This document shows, in pieces, positions 19,810 to 28,850 of a stretch of DNA of 64,000 nt (positions within the stretch are counted from its first letter, which is position 1; each line of letters begins with the position of its first letter). Under the pieces are notes generated by a model. The model was not told where the DNA came from and did no database searches. It worked only from the letters and a program-made list of their open reading frames with translations. Source of the stretch: Stentor roeselii (lineage: Eukaryota; Ciliophora; Heterotrichea; Heterotrichida; Stentoridae). A program made the translations under genes and the position numbers. The stretch lies in the NCBI GenBank assembly GCA_006503475.1, contig RSEH01000146.1:57085-121084 (forward strand), written 5' to 3'.

Positions 19810-20820
19810 ATGATGCAAAATGTCCTAGGATTCATCTTGTTAGGTCTAGTAGTCATTCTCTGGGTAGGCAGTTCAACCTTAATCCAAACCATCTTCTTAG
19901 AGATCGATTTCAAAAAGCCTTTTTTCCTGACCTACTTTTCAACAAGTAACTTTTCTCTCTACTTCCTAGACGTATACCGTCGTAGACTAGACATAAAATC
20001 AGGTGTTCTTCCAGACCTAAAATCAACATTCAAAATAGCAGCTCAGTTCTGCCCACTGTGGTTCCTTGCGAATTACTTTTACAACCTATCTCTAACCCTA
20101 ACATCAATAGCGTCCTCAACGATTCTAAGTTCGACTTCAGGAGTCTTTACATTATTTTTATCAGTTTTTATCCTAAAGTCAAAGCCAGATATCTTCAAGT
20201 TCGTCGCAGTCCTCATCTCATTTGGAGGAGTCTCAATGATTGCCTTGGCAGACACTCAAGGTCAAGAAGATTCCATTGAAGGAGACTTTATTGCTTTGTT
20301 TGGGGCTTTCATGTATGCGCTTTATTGTATTTTTATTTCAGTCAAAAGTGAGCAGGTTTATCTTGTGCATATGTTTGCTTGTGTTGGAGTCTTGAACTTT
20401 GTGTTTTTGATGCCGATGTTTTTGGTACTTAATTATTCTGGAGTTGAAAAATTTGAGTTTCCACCTGGAGAAGTTCTTGGGTTTTTGTTTTTGAATGCTT
20501 TGTTTGGAACGGTATTGTCAGATGTTATTTGGGCTTTTAGTGTTAAGTATTTGAACCCTGCGCTGAGCACCTTGGGAATTACTTTAACGATTCCGTTGTC
20601 TATGGTGGTTGATAGTGTTTTGCATGGTTTTGTTTATTCTGGTCTCTATATCTCAGGAGCGATTCTAGTAGTTCTAGGTTTTGTGATAATGTCAATGTTC
20701 GAGCATCCGAAATACGGAAAAATGCTCACAAACGAAGGACTAAAACAAAAAATCTGCAAAAAAAATCATCCCCCAGAAACAAACGACGAGTTGCATCACT
20801 TAAATACAGAAAATAATTAA
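19810..20820 (+). CDS. SLC35F-type drug/metabolite transporter
   Basis: 336 residues with about ten hydrophobic helices, the DMT superfamily layout. Features of the SLC35F5 branch are visible: an N-terminal helix with VILWVGSSTLIQ, a long loop, then LWFLANYFYNLSLTLTSIASSTILSSTSGVFTL, and a DSVLHG motif near the C-terminal helices. It ends in a hydrophilic tail. Family members sit in endomembranes and transport small metabolites; the substrate is not predictable here. Its 3' end is 10 nt from the convergent pseudokinase gene. Confidence 0.88.
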   Translation: MMQNVLGFILLGLVVILWVGSSTLIQTIFLEIDFKKPFFLTYFSTSNFSLYFLDVYRRRLDIKSGVLPDLKSTFKIAAQFCPLWFLANYFYNLSLTLTSIASSTILSSTSGVFTLFLSVFILKSKPDIFKFVAVLISFGGVSMIALADTQGQEDSIEGDFIALFGAFMYALYCIFISVKSEQVYLVHMFACVGVLNFVFLMPMFLVLNYSGVEKFEFPPGEVLGFLFLNALFGTVLSDVIWAFSVKYLNPALSTLGITLTIPLSMVVDSVLHGFVYSGLYISGAILVVLGFVIMSMFEHPKYGKMLTNEGLKQKICKKNHPPETNDELHHLNTENN

Positions 20821-20830
20821 ATTAAGTATA

Positions 20831-23356
20831 TCAAAAAAACCTATCCCAATTGATCTGTTTTTTCTGATTAACAATAACAGCATATGACGACTTTATATTA
20901 GGCGAATAAGTCTCATGAAGATATCTTGTAAGCGAGACATCATCTTTCGGTTTCAGAGTCTTCATCGTTAAATTCGAGGTACTCAAAGGAGATTCAAATG
21001 AATTCGTGCTGATTCTTTGCCAGTCAACAGCATCAAGCCACCTAGAATGTTTAACTTCATCAAGCCCAGCACGTTTTTCCGCATCAGCATCTAAAAGTCT
21101 AGCAATAAGTTCATTAGCCCTGAAAAACTTGCTATTTTGAGGAAATTCCAAATTTGCTTTAATTATTTTTTGATAACAATCAAAAGGATTTTCACTTTTA
21201 TCAACATCGAAAGGTAGCTGACCATATAAAAACTGGTAAATCATGACACCTAAAGACCAAAAATTAACTGATTTGTTGTATCTCTTTCCAATGATCTGCT
21301 CAGGTGCACAGTACTCCAAGTTGCCCAGGGCAGTCTTCGTCCATTCTTTTACCATCTTGGCTGATCGGAAGGTAGAAATGAACGGGTAACCTTTTTTCGT
21401 CAGTGACAAGCTGATAGGGTCGAATTCTCTGTAAATAACAAGTTTTTCATGAAGATACTCTAAAATATCCACCAATGCTGCAGTTAAAAACTTTGACTGG
21501 TCCTCAGTAAGAGGTTTATCTAAAATACTGATTAGAGAAATCACGGTGAAATTCTCGTAAACCATGTAAATAAACCGAGAATCTGAAAAAGTCTTCATCA
21601 TTCGCATTATCAAAGGATGGTCGATTTGAATAGCAATTTTTTTCTCATGAAGTAGTTTTTCAAAGCTGTGACTTGAAATCACTGAGTCCTTGTCAAGCAC
21701 TTCCACATAATAAAAAGTATCAGTTTTTAAAACAAATGTCAAGAAACAGTGACGTTGGTCATCTTTTTTGATGAACTTGGAAATGACCAGTTCGTTTAAA
21801 TGAAATAAGGATAAAGATGAACGGCTTCGAAGCATGAAACTTTCACGGTGGTTGTTGATGATCTCTTTGAAATCTTCTCCGCTGATTAAGAGGCACTTGC
21901 AATGGCTGAGTGATTTTGCGTTGGTCGATCTTGTTTTTTCTAACAGGCAGTTATCGCCGAAGATGTCGTATTTTCCTAAAACTCTCAGAGTTTTGCGGTT
22001 TTGATAAATTTTCACACTTCCTGACTTGATGATATAAAATCCTTTCGCCTCATCGTTGAACTTGTAAATCAATTCTTTATTCTCAAACTTTACTTTAACA
22101 GTTGAATCAGCGATAAACCTCAGTTTTCTTTGACTGATTCCATTGAAAAATTCAAGTTTTTTCAAGGTTTTCATGATTTTCAGGCGATTTTTCAGGGTGT
22201 TAAAAGGCATTTTCATGATTTCCTCGATAGTGTTGATAGAAATCGACCCGATGACGACTTCATTTTCTACTTTGAGCTGACCTTTAAGTAACTTTTTTTT
22301 TTCATCGATGAAGCCGATGATTTGATATTGATTGAAGAAGACTTCTTCACAAGAAAGAGTGCCGTAGGCCAAAACATAGATAATCGAGTTTTCAATAGGG
22401 TTCAACAAAGGCTCGCTTCCGACCTGGACGATTTTCCATTCAAGTTTTTCAACCATCATATCAACATTCTCCCGAGACATGAACTTGAAGTACTTGTTTG
22501 ACAAAATCGAGTTTTTCGCTTGATTCTTGTGAAGTAGAGTTTTGAAGTCTTCCCCGAGGATCTTTTCAATGCTTTTGATTGATAAAGATAGGACTACCAG
22601 CTTTCCAACACTGTAAACTGAAAACTGGTTTATTCGGTTTAGACCTAAAACAGCAGATTCTCCGAACATCTCGCCTGAAATGAGACGAAACATCTCAGAA
22701 CCGTGAAGTTTCACGATGGCTTCTCCGGTTTTTATTATGTGAAGTAAGATTCCTTCGTCTCCTTCGCAGATCACTCGGGTACTGTCTGGGAACTCTTGTT
22801 GAATTAAGACTTGAGATAGCTTTTCTAGTTGGTTGTCGGGAAGGTTGTTGAAGAGTTTCAACTCGGATATGAATTTTTTGTTCTCTGATGATTTTCGCCC
22901 GTTTAAGATTTGGACTACTTGGAGGAATGAACTTCGTTCTATTCCCCATAAAGAACTTTCTTCTATGGTTTTTATTGTGGCTCGTCGGGGATAGTCTGTT
23001 AAAATTGCCATGTCGCCGAAATTGTCTCCTCGTTGGAGAATGGTTTTTTTTACGCCATTCCTAATGACAGCAAGTTTCCCATTTTCAACAATATAAAACA
23101 AATTTCCCTGATCTCCCTGCTCAAAAACAATTTGATCAGCGGTATATACATAAAAGTTGACTTCCCTCAAAAGTATAAAAAAGTCATCATTAGTCACATT
23201 AGCCAAAATATTATGTTTCAAAAGTGAAGCCCTGATCATTTGTTGAGATTTTCTAGAAGGGTACTTCTTCGATATTTTCGAAAAATCAGAAAAAGCTACA
23301 GAAGTATTCGGAAACGATTTCCGTTCGAGTTTTTTGTTCATCGCGCATTGTCCCAT
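20831..23356 (-). CDS. PKG-like protein: cyclic-nucleotide-binding repeats plus pseudokinase domain, MGQC N-terminus
   Basis: The chosen ATG at 23356 gives 841 residues beginning MGQCAMNKK, a classic myristoylation plus palmitoylation start; the longer frame begins with TTG, so I reject it. Cyclic-nucleotide-binding folds follow: A (about 50-150) with a near-canonical FGDMAILTDYPRRAT, B (168-270) with FGESAVLG but no Pro-Arg-Ala, a poorly conserved third fold, and another (398-500) with FGDNCLLEKTRS. The C-terminal kinase domain (about 515-770) lacks a glycine loop. The beta-3 Lys position is Glu (YYVEVL), the catalytic loop is YREFDPISL (His, Asp, Lys and Asn changed), and DFG is TFR. APE and the C-terminal NWDRFF remain. 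It is probably a membrane-bound cGMP sensor without phosphotransfer activity (inference). It ends in TGA. Confidence 0.88.
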   Translation of the reverse strand: MGQCAMNKKLERKSFPNTSVAFSDFSKISKKYPSRKSQQMIRASLLKHNILANVTNDDFFILLREVNFYVYTADQIVFEQGDQGNLFYIVENGKLAVIRNGVKKTILQRGDNFGDMAILTDYPRRATIKTIEESSLWGIERSSFLQVVQILNGRKSSENKKFISELKLFNNLPDNQLEKLSQVLIQQEFPDSTRVICEGDEGILLHIIKTGEAIVKLHGSEMFRLISGEMFGESAVLGLNRINQFSVYSVGKLVVLSLSIKSIEKILGEDFKTLLHKNQAKNSILSNKYFKFMSRENVDMMVEKLEWKIVQVGSEPLLNPIENSIIYVLAYGTLSCEEVFFNQYQIIGFIDEKKKLLKGQLKVENEVVIGSISINTIEEIMKMPFNTLKNRLKIMKTLKKLEFFNGISQRKLRFIADSTVKVKFENKELIYKFNDEAKGFYIIKSGSVKIYQNRKTLRVLGKYDIFGDNCLLEKTRSTNAKSLSHCKCLLISGEDFKEIINNHRESFMLRSRSSLSLFHLNELVISKFIKKDDQRHCFLTFVLKTDTFYYVEVLDKDSVISSHSFEKLLHEKKIAIQIDHPLIMRMMKTFSDSRFIYMVYENFTVISLISILDKPLTEDQSKFLTAALVDILEYLHEKLVIYREFDPISLSLTKKGYPFISTFRSAKMVKEWTKTALGNLEYCAPEQIIGKRYNKSVNFWSLGVMIYQFLYGQLPFDVDKSENPFDCYQKIIKANLEFPQNSKFFRANELIARLLDADAEKRAGLDEVKHSRWLDAVDWQRISTNSFESPLSTSNLTMKTLKPKDDVSLTRYLHETYSPNIKSSYAVIVNQKKQINWDRFF

Positions 23357-23439
23357 GAAATGTAAAAGATTATAAGTCCAATATGTCAATAATTGACAAC
23401 CTATTCTAGAGCTTCATTCTAATAAATTTCCAACAATAA

Positions 23440-24480
23440 ATGTGGCAAAAGCTGCTCAGAACACACGGAGGCCGATATCGGCCAATATTCATTTTACTTC
23501 ACATTTCCTTATCAGCTCTGACAGTCTTTCTCTGCAAGTCTCTTCAATCCCCAAGCCACACTTCAATCGTTCAATGGTAAACTCAAGCTAGGTCCATTTT
23601 CACCATTTCCAACGTTTTTTACATCCTAGTAGCCTACTCAAGTCCAGGTTACATTCACCAGAAGACCTTTTCCAAGCAAGTCACCTCATCAACAGTAAAA
23701 GTATCCTCTCCACGAGTAGATCATTCAGAAGATCGAGTAGAAGCTTTAGAAAGTGGAAATAGTGACTTTCAAGACGAGCGATTTCGAAACATTTCAGAAG
23801 TTTCTAACAATTCACAACCAGTTTATTTAGAAGAAGCGATTTGCAAAGAGTCTTTTAACAGTGATCGAGGAAAGTCAAGGAACAGTGACGGGATTCGAGT
23901 CACTTCAAGCCTCAGCCCGAAGAAAAGGACTGACTTGAAGATTGAAAGGATCAGCATGCCCAAGCCACAACTGGATGATGAAGAGGCAAAAGACTTCGAG
24001 TTTTCTTCGAGGTTCTGCCTTGTCTGCAACGTGGACCAACCTGTGAGAGCCAGGCACTGCCATAGTTGTAAGAAATGCGTTTATCGCTGGGATCATCATT
24101 GCACCTGGCTTGGAAATTGCATCGGAGAAAAAAATCATTTGGCTTACTTTTTTTATTTACTTGCTCAAGCTGTTGAGTTGGTCTCTGCTGTTTTTTTCTT
24201 GATTAGGGAAATTGGAGAAGGCGTTTGTTTTGGATTCGCCGTTGTTTTATTGATTTTGCTTTTTCCTCTGGGAATTTTTTGTATTTTTTTAGGATTTTTT
24301 CATTGTTACTTGGCTGGGAGGAATTTAACTACTGTTGAATGTGTCGCTTGGAAGAAGACTTTTTATTTGGTTGGAAAGAGTCGCTCGCCATTTGATCAAG
24401 GGTGTCTGAAAAATTTTAAGATTTTTTGCTCTTTTCCAAGAGTTAGGGACTGGAACAGATACCTAGTTAATGTAAAATAA
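23440..24480 (+). CDS. DHHC-type palmitoyltransferase
   Basis: Two exons around a 15-nt intron (23577-23591) give 341 residues. The first ATG opens with a short cytosolic tail, helix 1 (IFILLHISLSALTVFLC), helix 2 after the splice (SIFTISNVFYILVAY) and the SPGY motif that stands for the family's DPG. A long Ser-rich loop precedes the zinc-binding Cys-rich domain (CLVCNVDQPVRARHCHSC, then DHHC, about residue 210). Helices 3 and 4 and a TTVE motif follow. The enzyme S-acylates cysteines of membrane-associated proteins using palmitoyl-CoA. Its nearest neighbour, the divergent MGQC protein 83 nt away, has an N-terminus that would be a suitable substrate type (inference only). Confidence 0.9.
23577..23591 (+). 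other. 15-nt intron in DHHC gene
   Basis: GTAAACTCAAGCTAG, phase 2. It contains an in-frame stop when read from the ATG; splicing joins the first helix exon to the DHHC frame. A is at position 10. Confidence 0.9.
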
Positions 24481-24557
24481 TGAACATTTGTTCTTGATTA
24501 TAGGAAATTGAAAAAATTTCTATTATTTTAAAGAATTTAAAAGCCATTGTGGATAAA

Positions 24558-25316
24558 ATGAATGAACTTCTACAGTCTTTCATCGCCGGAGGCCTTTCAG
24601 GGTGCATGGTTGACTTGATACTTTTTCCTTTAGATTCAATAAAAACTAGAATCCAGATGAAAAAGTCTTTAGTTTTAAGTTTTCATGAACTTTACAAAGG
24701 AATCTACTGGTCCTTAGCAAGTTCCTTTCCTTGTGCTGCTGTTTTTTGGACGGGCTTCACAATGATGAAAACCTTTTTAAACTCAGTTTACCCTGACTCA
24801 TATTTGACAGATTTTTTCAGTGCTCTATTTGGAAGCTTTTGCTCAAGTCTCGTGAGATGTCCTTTTGAGCTTCTAAAGACTCTGACCATTTCCGGAAAAT
24901 GTGAAAATTTCTTCGATGCTCCTGTGAAAATAATTGGAAAAGAAGGAATTTCTGGACTTTACGTTGGTTTAGAGGCTTTGTTATACCGAGAGCTGCCTTT
25001 TGACTCAATGCAGATGATTTTTTACGCGTTTTTTTCTAGTTTCTGGGTGTTCAACCAACGACTAGGGCCCTTTAGTGTCAGTGGAGCACTTGCTGGAGCT
25101 TGTACTGGATTTCTGACAACACCTATCGATGTTGTAAAGACGAAAATCATGGCTGACCACCGAAAATCTCAGAGCTTTTATAAGTCTGCTGCGATTATTT
25201 ATAACTCTGAAGGAATTTCAGGGTTGTGGAGGGGTTGGAAGCCTAGAGTGATGTTTATTACAGTTGGAGGGTGGATTTTCTTTGGAAGTTTCGAACTGTT
25301 CAAGGCATACTTATAG
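24558..25316 (+). CDS. Mitochondrial carrier, S-adenosylmethionine carrier-like (SLC25A26 type)
   Basis: 252 residues from ATG 24558 (an upstream GTG in frame is not a likely start). Three repeats of about 85 residues each carry the carrier signature: FPLDSIKTRIQ near 25, CPFELLKT near 105, and TPIDVVKTKIM near 190. The first repeat's VDLILFPLDSIKTR and the short total length match the SAM carrier branch. It would import SAM into mitochondria in exchange for S-adenosylhomocysteine. The subfamily call rests on pattern only; a related carrier is possible. Confidence 0.85.
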   Translation: MNELLQSFIAGGLSGCMVDLILFPLDSIKTRIQMKKSLVLSFHELYKGIYWSLASSFPCAAVFWTGFTMMKTFLNSVYPDSYLTDFFSALFGSFCSSLVRCPFELLKTLTISGKCENFFDAPVKIIGKEGISGLYVGLEALLYRELPFDSMQMIFYAFFSSFWVFNQRLGPFSVSGALAGACTGFLTTPIDVVKTKIMADHRKSQSFYKSAAIIYNSEGISGLWRGWKPRVMFITVGGWIFFGSFELFKAYL

Positions 25317-25588
25317 ATTAGATTGAAAAGAGATAAATATGCGGATTTCTGAGGAGATCTAAGTTGAAACGTGAGACTTGAAGACTACCTGGTCTTTAAA
25401 CTTCAGTGATTAAAATCTTCAGTAAAGCGAAAAATCAAGTTTTCATCAAAACCTTCACCTCCAGAAACTCTTCCAAATAAAGCTTTAAAGTATTTTTCTT
25501 AGAAAAGTCGAAAAACCCAAGTAAACCTAAAGCTCTAAAAGTGAATAGTTTAATCTAAATAACCCAATGGTGGATATAATATTTACCA

Positions 25589-25831
25589 ATGGTAAGACTT
25601 ACTTAGCCGAAGGAGATGAAAGACGTTCGCATGTTTATTCAAAAATGCAGGAATGACAACAATTCCCAGAAGGCAGTGGCGAAGCAAGTAGTCATCAAGA
25701 AAATTGGTAAAGTGACGAAGTTTAAGCTTCGGTGTCCCAAGTACCTATACACGATGGTTGTCGAGGATCAAGAAAAGGCTGAAAAAATCAAGAAGTCTTT
25801 ACCTCCTAGTCTCAACAAGAAGGAAATATAA
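25589..25831 (+). CDS. RPL38: Ribosomal protein eL38, with an intron directly after the start codon
   Basis: 75 residues. After the intron (25592-25606) the protein reads MPKEMKDVRMFIQKCRN and continues KVTKFKLRCPKYLYTMVV and EKAEKIKKSLPP, matching eL38 (MPRK..E.K.F, FK.RC..YLYT, KAEKLKQSLPPG) over its full length. It is a 60S subunit protein. The first exon contains only the ATG; the second codon CCG starts right after the AG. The open frame starting at the internal Met (25616) misses the conserved MPKE start, which is why the split start is preferred. Confidence 0.95.
25592..25606 (+). other. 15-nt intron immediately after the eL38 start codon
   Basis: GTAAGACTTACTTAG, phase 0, between ATG and CCG. 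Homology of the joined N-terminus to eL38 supports it. A is at position 10. Confidence 0.93.
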
Positions 25832-26040
25832 GTAAGTAGCTAGTTTCCACCCTTAGTATCCACAGATCTCTTAAACTCTAAAATTTCAATGTTTTTCAAG
25901 AAATTCACTAAAAATCAAGATTTCTTCAAAATCTTCACTTTTTCCTTCTCAAGTCAAAAGTTTTAACTGAGGAAAAATCACGTTTTTCAGAATTTCCTTG
26001 AATTTTCAAATTTCTTATTCTTAAATATAAAAAGTGCTAA

Positions 26041-27519
26041 ATGAAAATCCGCCCAGTTACCTCTTCGATCACTCGTCGTCGTTCAGTAGAAGCGACGACT
26101 CCGACTTACAAGGCAAAGCGAGATTACAAGTTGTTGCTTTCTTCAGCTGAGACTATCCAGCAAGTAGATGAAAAGCTTTACAAGTTGACTTCAACGTCGC
26201 CAGTCATGAAAGACGAAATCATCTCATCTGAGGCGAATCGTCAGTTGAAACTGATAAAACAGTCAAATAATTCCAATCAGTTCTTCAAGTTAACAATGAA
26301 CTCAAAAATAAGACATCTTTCAATTGAACTTAATGAAGTGTCTAAAGCTAGCAGAACAGGAAAAATCACTTTGTTGACAATTGATCAGAAAATAGAAAAT
26401 CTTAAAAATGCTATTCAAGGGGTTCAAAAAGTGCAAAATGATGAACTTGCTAATCAGGAGATTTATTTTCATATTCAAGAACGAATGCTTGCCACTGGGA
26501 TTTTTTTAGATATTAAGAAAAATGAGTTGAATGAACAACTTAAACAAAAAAGTCTTCTTTTACAGGATGTTATTCGAAATAAAGCTGAAACTTTAGAAAA
26601 ACTTTCAAGGAACTCGAAACAATTCAGAGATCTTAACAAAACTTTCACGGGGTTCAACGCAAGACGAAAAAATATCAGTCAAAAACTTGAAGATGATAAA
26701 GAAGACTTGGATTTTATCGACTTGGAAAGAGAAAATCGCTTTTTCAGGCAACAGGAAATCAAAGAAAAAGTCGGAATCAGTGAAAAAAACCGAAATGAGA
26801 AAAATATCAGGGAAAGTCTTTTGTTGCATAAACTTTGGTATAAAAAACTCAATTTTATGCTTCAAAGATTTACTCAAAAGTTCTTAAAGGTGGACATGGC
26901 CTTTAGGAAGATAAAAAGTGTCACTGGACTTGAAACTATCTCTGAAATTGTTGAGAAATTTTTAACGAAAGAAGAAAATTTGAATGAATTGACGAGAATT
27001 ATTAGGAAAAATAAAGAGTTTGTTGAAGAGTTCGCTAAAAGGAACTCGGAATTGCAACAAAGGATTAAAATTATTGAAGTTTCTGATAAACACTCGATTA
27101 CTAGTGACACTATTCGAGAGATGAACTTGAAAATTGTTGAATTGAGTAGCAGGAATGCTGGAATTAGGTCTAAACATTTGGAAATTGTTTCGCTTGTGAA
27201 GACTGTATCTGAATGGATAGTGAGGATGATTCAACAGTTTGATCCTTCATTTTTACCAGCTGATCAAAAATTGACAGTGCTTGTAAAAACCCTTCACAAA
27301 CTGATCCACGAAAACATCCGACCAGTCGAAAAGTTCTCAACCCAAGAGTCCACTTTTTTCGTGACATCAAATCCATTCAACCTGCGAAAGTCCACAAATT
27401 TTTCGCTTTACGAAAAAGTCGAGTTACACGAGTTGAACCACATAAACACTGAAAGCAGTAAAAGTAGTTGGTATTCATACGAGAAGCACCATAAGAGAAT
27501 GTCAATAAGTAAGAATTAA
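26041..27519 (+). CDS. Coiled-coil protein similar to outer dynein arm docking complex subunits
   Basis: 492 residues, almost wholly alpha-helical with heptad-like charge patterns from about 60 to 400. The segment near 285-350 (FRKIKSVTGLETISEIVEKFLTKEENLNELTR) matches the conserved block of the CCDC63/ODAD1/ODAD3 family. Such proteins form the docking complex that positions outer dynein arms on axonemal doublets. Which docking subunit it is cannot be settled by eye. The gene is tail-to-tail with the next one, with 3 nt between the two stop codons. Confidence 0.7.
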   Translation: MKIRPVTSSITRRRSVEATTPTYKAKRDYKLLLSSAETIQQVDEKLYKLTSTSPVMKDEIISSEANRQLKLIKQSNNSNQFFKLTMNSKIRHLSIELNEVSKASRTGKITLLTIDQKIENLKNAIQGVQKVQNDELANQEIYFHIQERMLATGIFLDIKKNELNEQLKQKSLLLQDVIRNKAETLEKLSRNSKQFRDLNKTFTGFNARRKNISQKLEDDKEDLDFIDLERENRFFRQQEIKEKVGISEKNRNEKNIRESLLLHKLWYKKLNFMLQRFTQKFLKVDMAFRKIKSVTGLETISEIVEKFLTKEENLNELTRIIRKNKEFVEEFAKRNSELQQRIKIIEVSDKHSITSDTIREMNLKIVELSSRNAGIRSKHLEIVSLVKTVSEWIVRMIQQFDPSFLPADQKLTVLVKTLHKLIHENIRPVEKFSTQESTFFVTSNPFNLRKSTNFSLYEKVELHELNHINTESSKSSWYSYEKHHKRMSISKN

Positions 27520-27522
27520 ATA

Positions 27523-28398
27523 TTACTGTCTTTCTTCACTTTCATGAAGCCAATAAGAACTTCCCTTAACCTTCTCAAAGCTTTCTGAAAGTCTCGATGC
27601 ACATCTAGTACAAAGCGACTTGAAAATATTCTCAAACAAAATCGAGTTTTTCAAAGAATTATTAATCAACTCGATTTCCGTTGTCATTTCACTTGTTTTC
27701 TTCTTTAACATCGCAGACTTCTCCTCAAGATTCCTGATTTCATTTTCTCCTTTTTCACATTTAAGAGCCATTTCATCCTGACTCTCCTTCGCCTCATTCA
27801 AAGCTTTTCTCATTCCACTCATCAACCCTCTAGTTTTTTCCGATCCTGAAGTGAACTTACGCAACTCTTCTCTAAGTTCTTGCATAGTTTTATTATGAGT
27901 TGCTTCAGAAGCCGCTAGTCTATTTTCAGCGTCGTTTAAAATTGAAGTCTTTTCGAAGTACTCACGATTTAATCTTTCAATCGCATTTCTGGTATTTGAA
28001 GCATTTTCCTCGAGTTTTGATAGTTCTGAATGGATTTCTTCTGTGATGTCTTCTTTTGCTTTTTCTTGCTCGCATAAGTCGCAGATTCTTTGAGGTTCTG
28101 ATGAGCCGGGTTTGTTTCGAGTTTTGGATGAGTGGTCTGAACAGACTGCATTGTTGCAGAACTTGCAGAGATGCTTTTTTTTTAGAAGAAGGTTGAAACT
28201 TTTTAGACAGACACAACACTTGTTGGTTACGGATACGTCTGGTGATGAGAAACTCTCGAAGGAACCTTTTATTGAAGGGTTTTGAGTTTTCCGAACGTCG
28301 GCTTGACTTGAAATTACGCTTGGACCCCCGCTGAAGGTGGATTCCGTGTTGTGGATTGAACTTTTTAGGATGCTGCTGACTCCTGTATTCGAGATCAT
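27523..28398 (-). CDS. FYVE-like zinc-finger plus coiled-coil protein
   Basis: 291 residues. A Ser-rich leader (1-55) precedes a double zinc-finger with eight metal ligands: CCVC, then KKHLCKFC, CSDHS and ICDLC (about 61-110). It resembles the FYVE or RIM/rabphilin fold but lacks the R(R/K)HHCR phosphoinositide motif, so lipid binding is doubtful. A long coiled coil fills the C-terminal half. It could be a vesicle-linked effector; this is inference. Confidence 0.72.
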   Translation of the reverse strand: MISNTGVSSILKSSIHNTESTFSGGPSVISSQADVRKTQNPSIKGSFESFSSPDVSVTNKCCVCLKSFNLLLKKKHLCKFCNNAVCSDHSSKTRNKPGSSEPQRICDLCEQEKAKEDITEEIHSELSKLEENASNTRNAIERLNREYFEKTSILNDAENRLAASEATHNKTMQELREELRKFTSGSEKTRGLMSGMRKALNEAKESQDEMALKCEKGENEIRNLEEKSAMLKKKTSEMTTEIELINNSLKNSILFENIFKSLCTRCASRLSESFEKVKGSSYWLHESEERQ

Positions 28399-28494
28399 TT
28401 AGAATTATTACCGATGGTTAGATATTTTCTAAAAGTACAAAACTGAATGGTATGTCACTGAAGAATGATTGAAAGCGTTATCTATAGTTAAAAA

Positions 28495-28671
28495 TTAGTA
28501 TAATGCACTTTCCGATGAAATATTAATCAAATCGCTATGAATCTCATTATTCCTAGTCCCACATTCATCAAAGTCTTGAATCGAGCTTATTTCAATTTTA
28601 ATTAAATCAGTCATATCATCTTCCACACGACTTTCCTGCAAGTCACTTCCAAGGCAGCACAAATTTCCCAT
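28495..28671 (-). CDS. Small 58-residue protein with MGNLCC N-terminus
   Basis: An ATG-to-TAA frame of 59 codons. The protein starts MGNLCCLGSD: Gly2 for myristoylation and two adjacent Cys for palmitoylation, a strong membrane anchor signature. The remaining 48 residues are acidic (ESRVEDDM, IQDFDECG) and soluble. The ATG is preceded by TTATA, as at several other genes here. A chance MGxxCC start in a frame of this size is unlikely, but no homologue is recognised. It lies between the zinc-finger gene and importin-5, which would otherwise be separated by about 450 nt. Confidence 0.55.
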   Translation of the reverse strand: MGNLCCLGSDLQESRVEDDMTDLIKIEISSIQDFDECGTRNNEIHSDLINISSESALY

Positions 28672-28850
28672 TATAACAATGATTAGAACATCAACTAACC
28701 TTTAAAAACAACAAGTCTTCCCCAAAAAACCCTTTATCCTTCTCCAGACCTTTTCCCCCTTCTCAACAATCTCAAAGTGCCCTTTCCTTCCATGATCCAC
28801 CCTAACTATCAAAGCCACCCCTTCAATCAAAAGAATGGCTCAAATAAAAA

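Noticed and set aside
23357-23389. Longer N-terminus of the PKG-like protein starting at TTG
   Set aside because: Nuclear ciliate genes start with ATG; the ATG at 23356 gives a recognisable MGQC acylation start.
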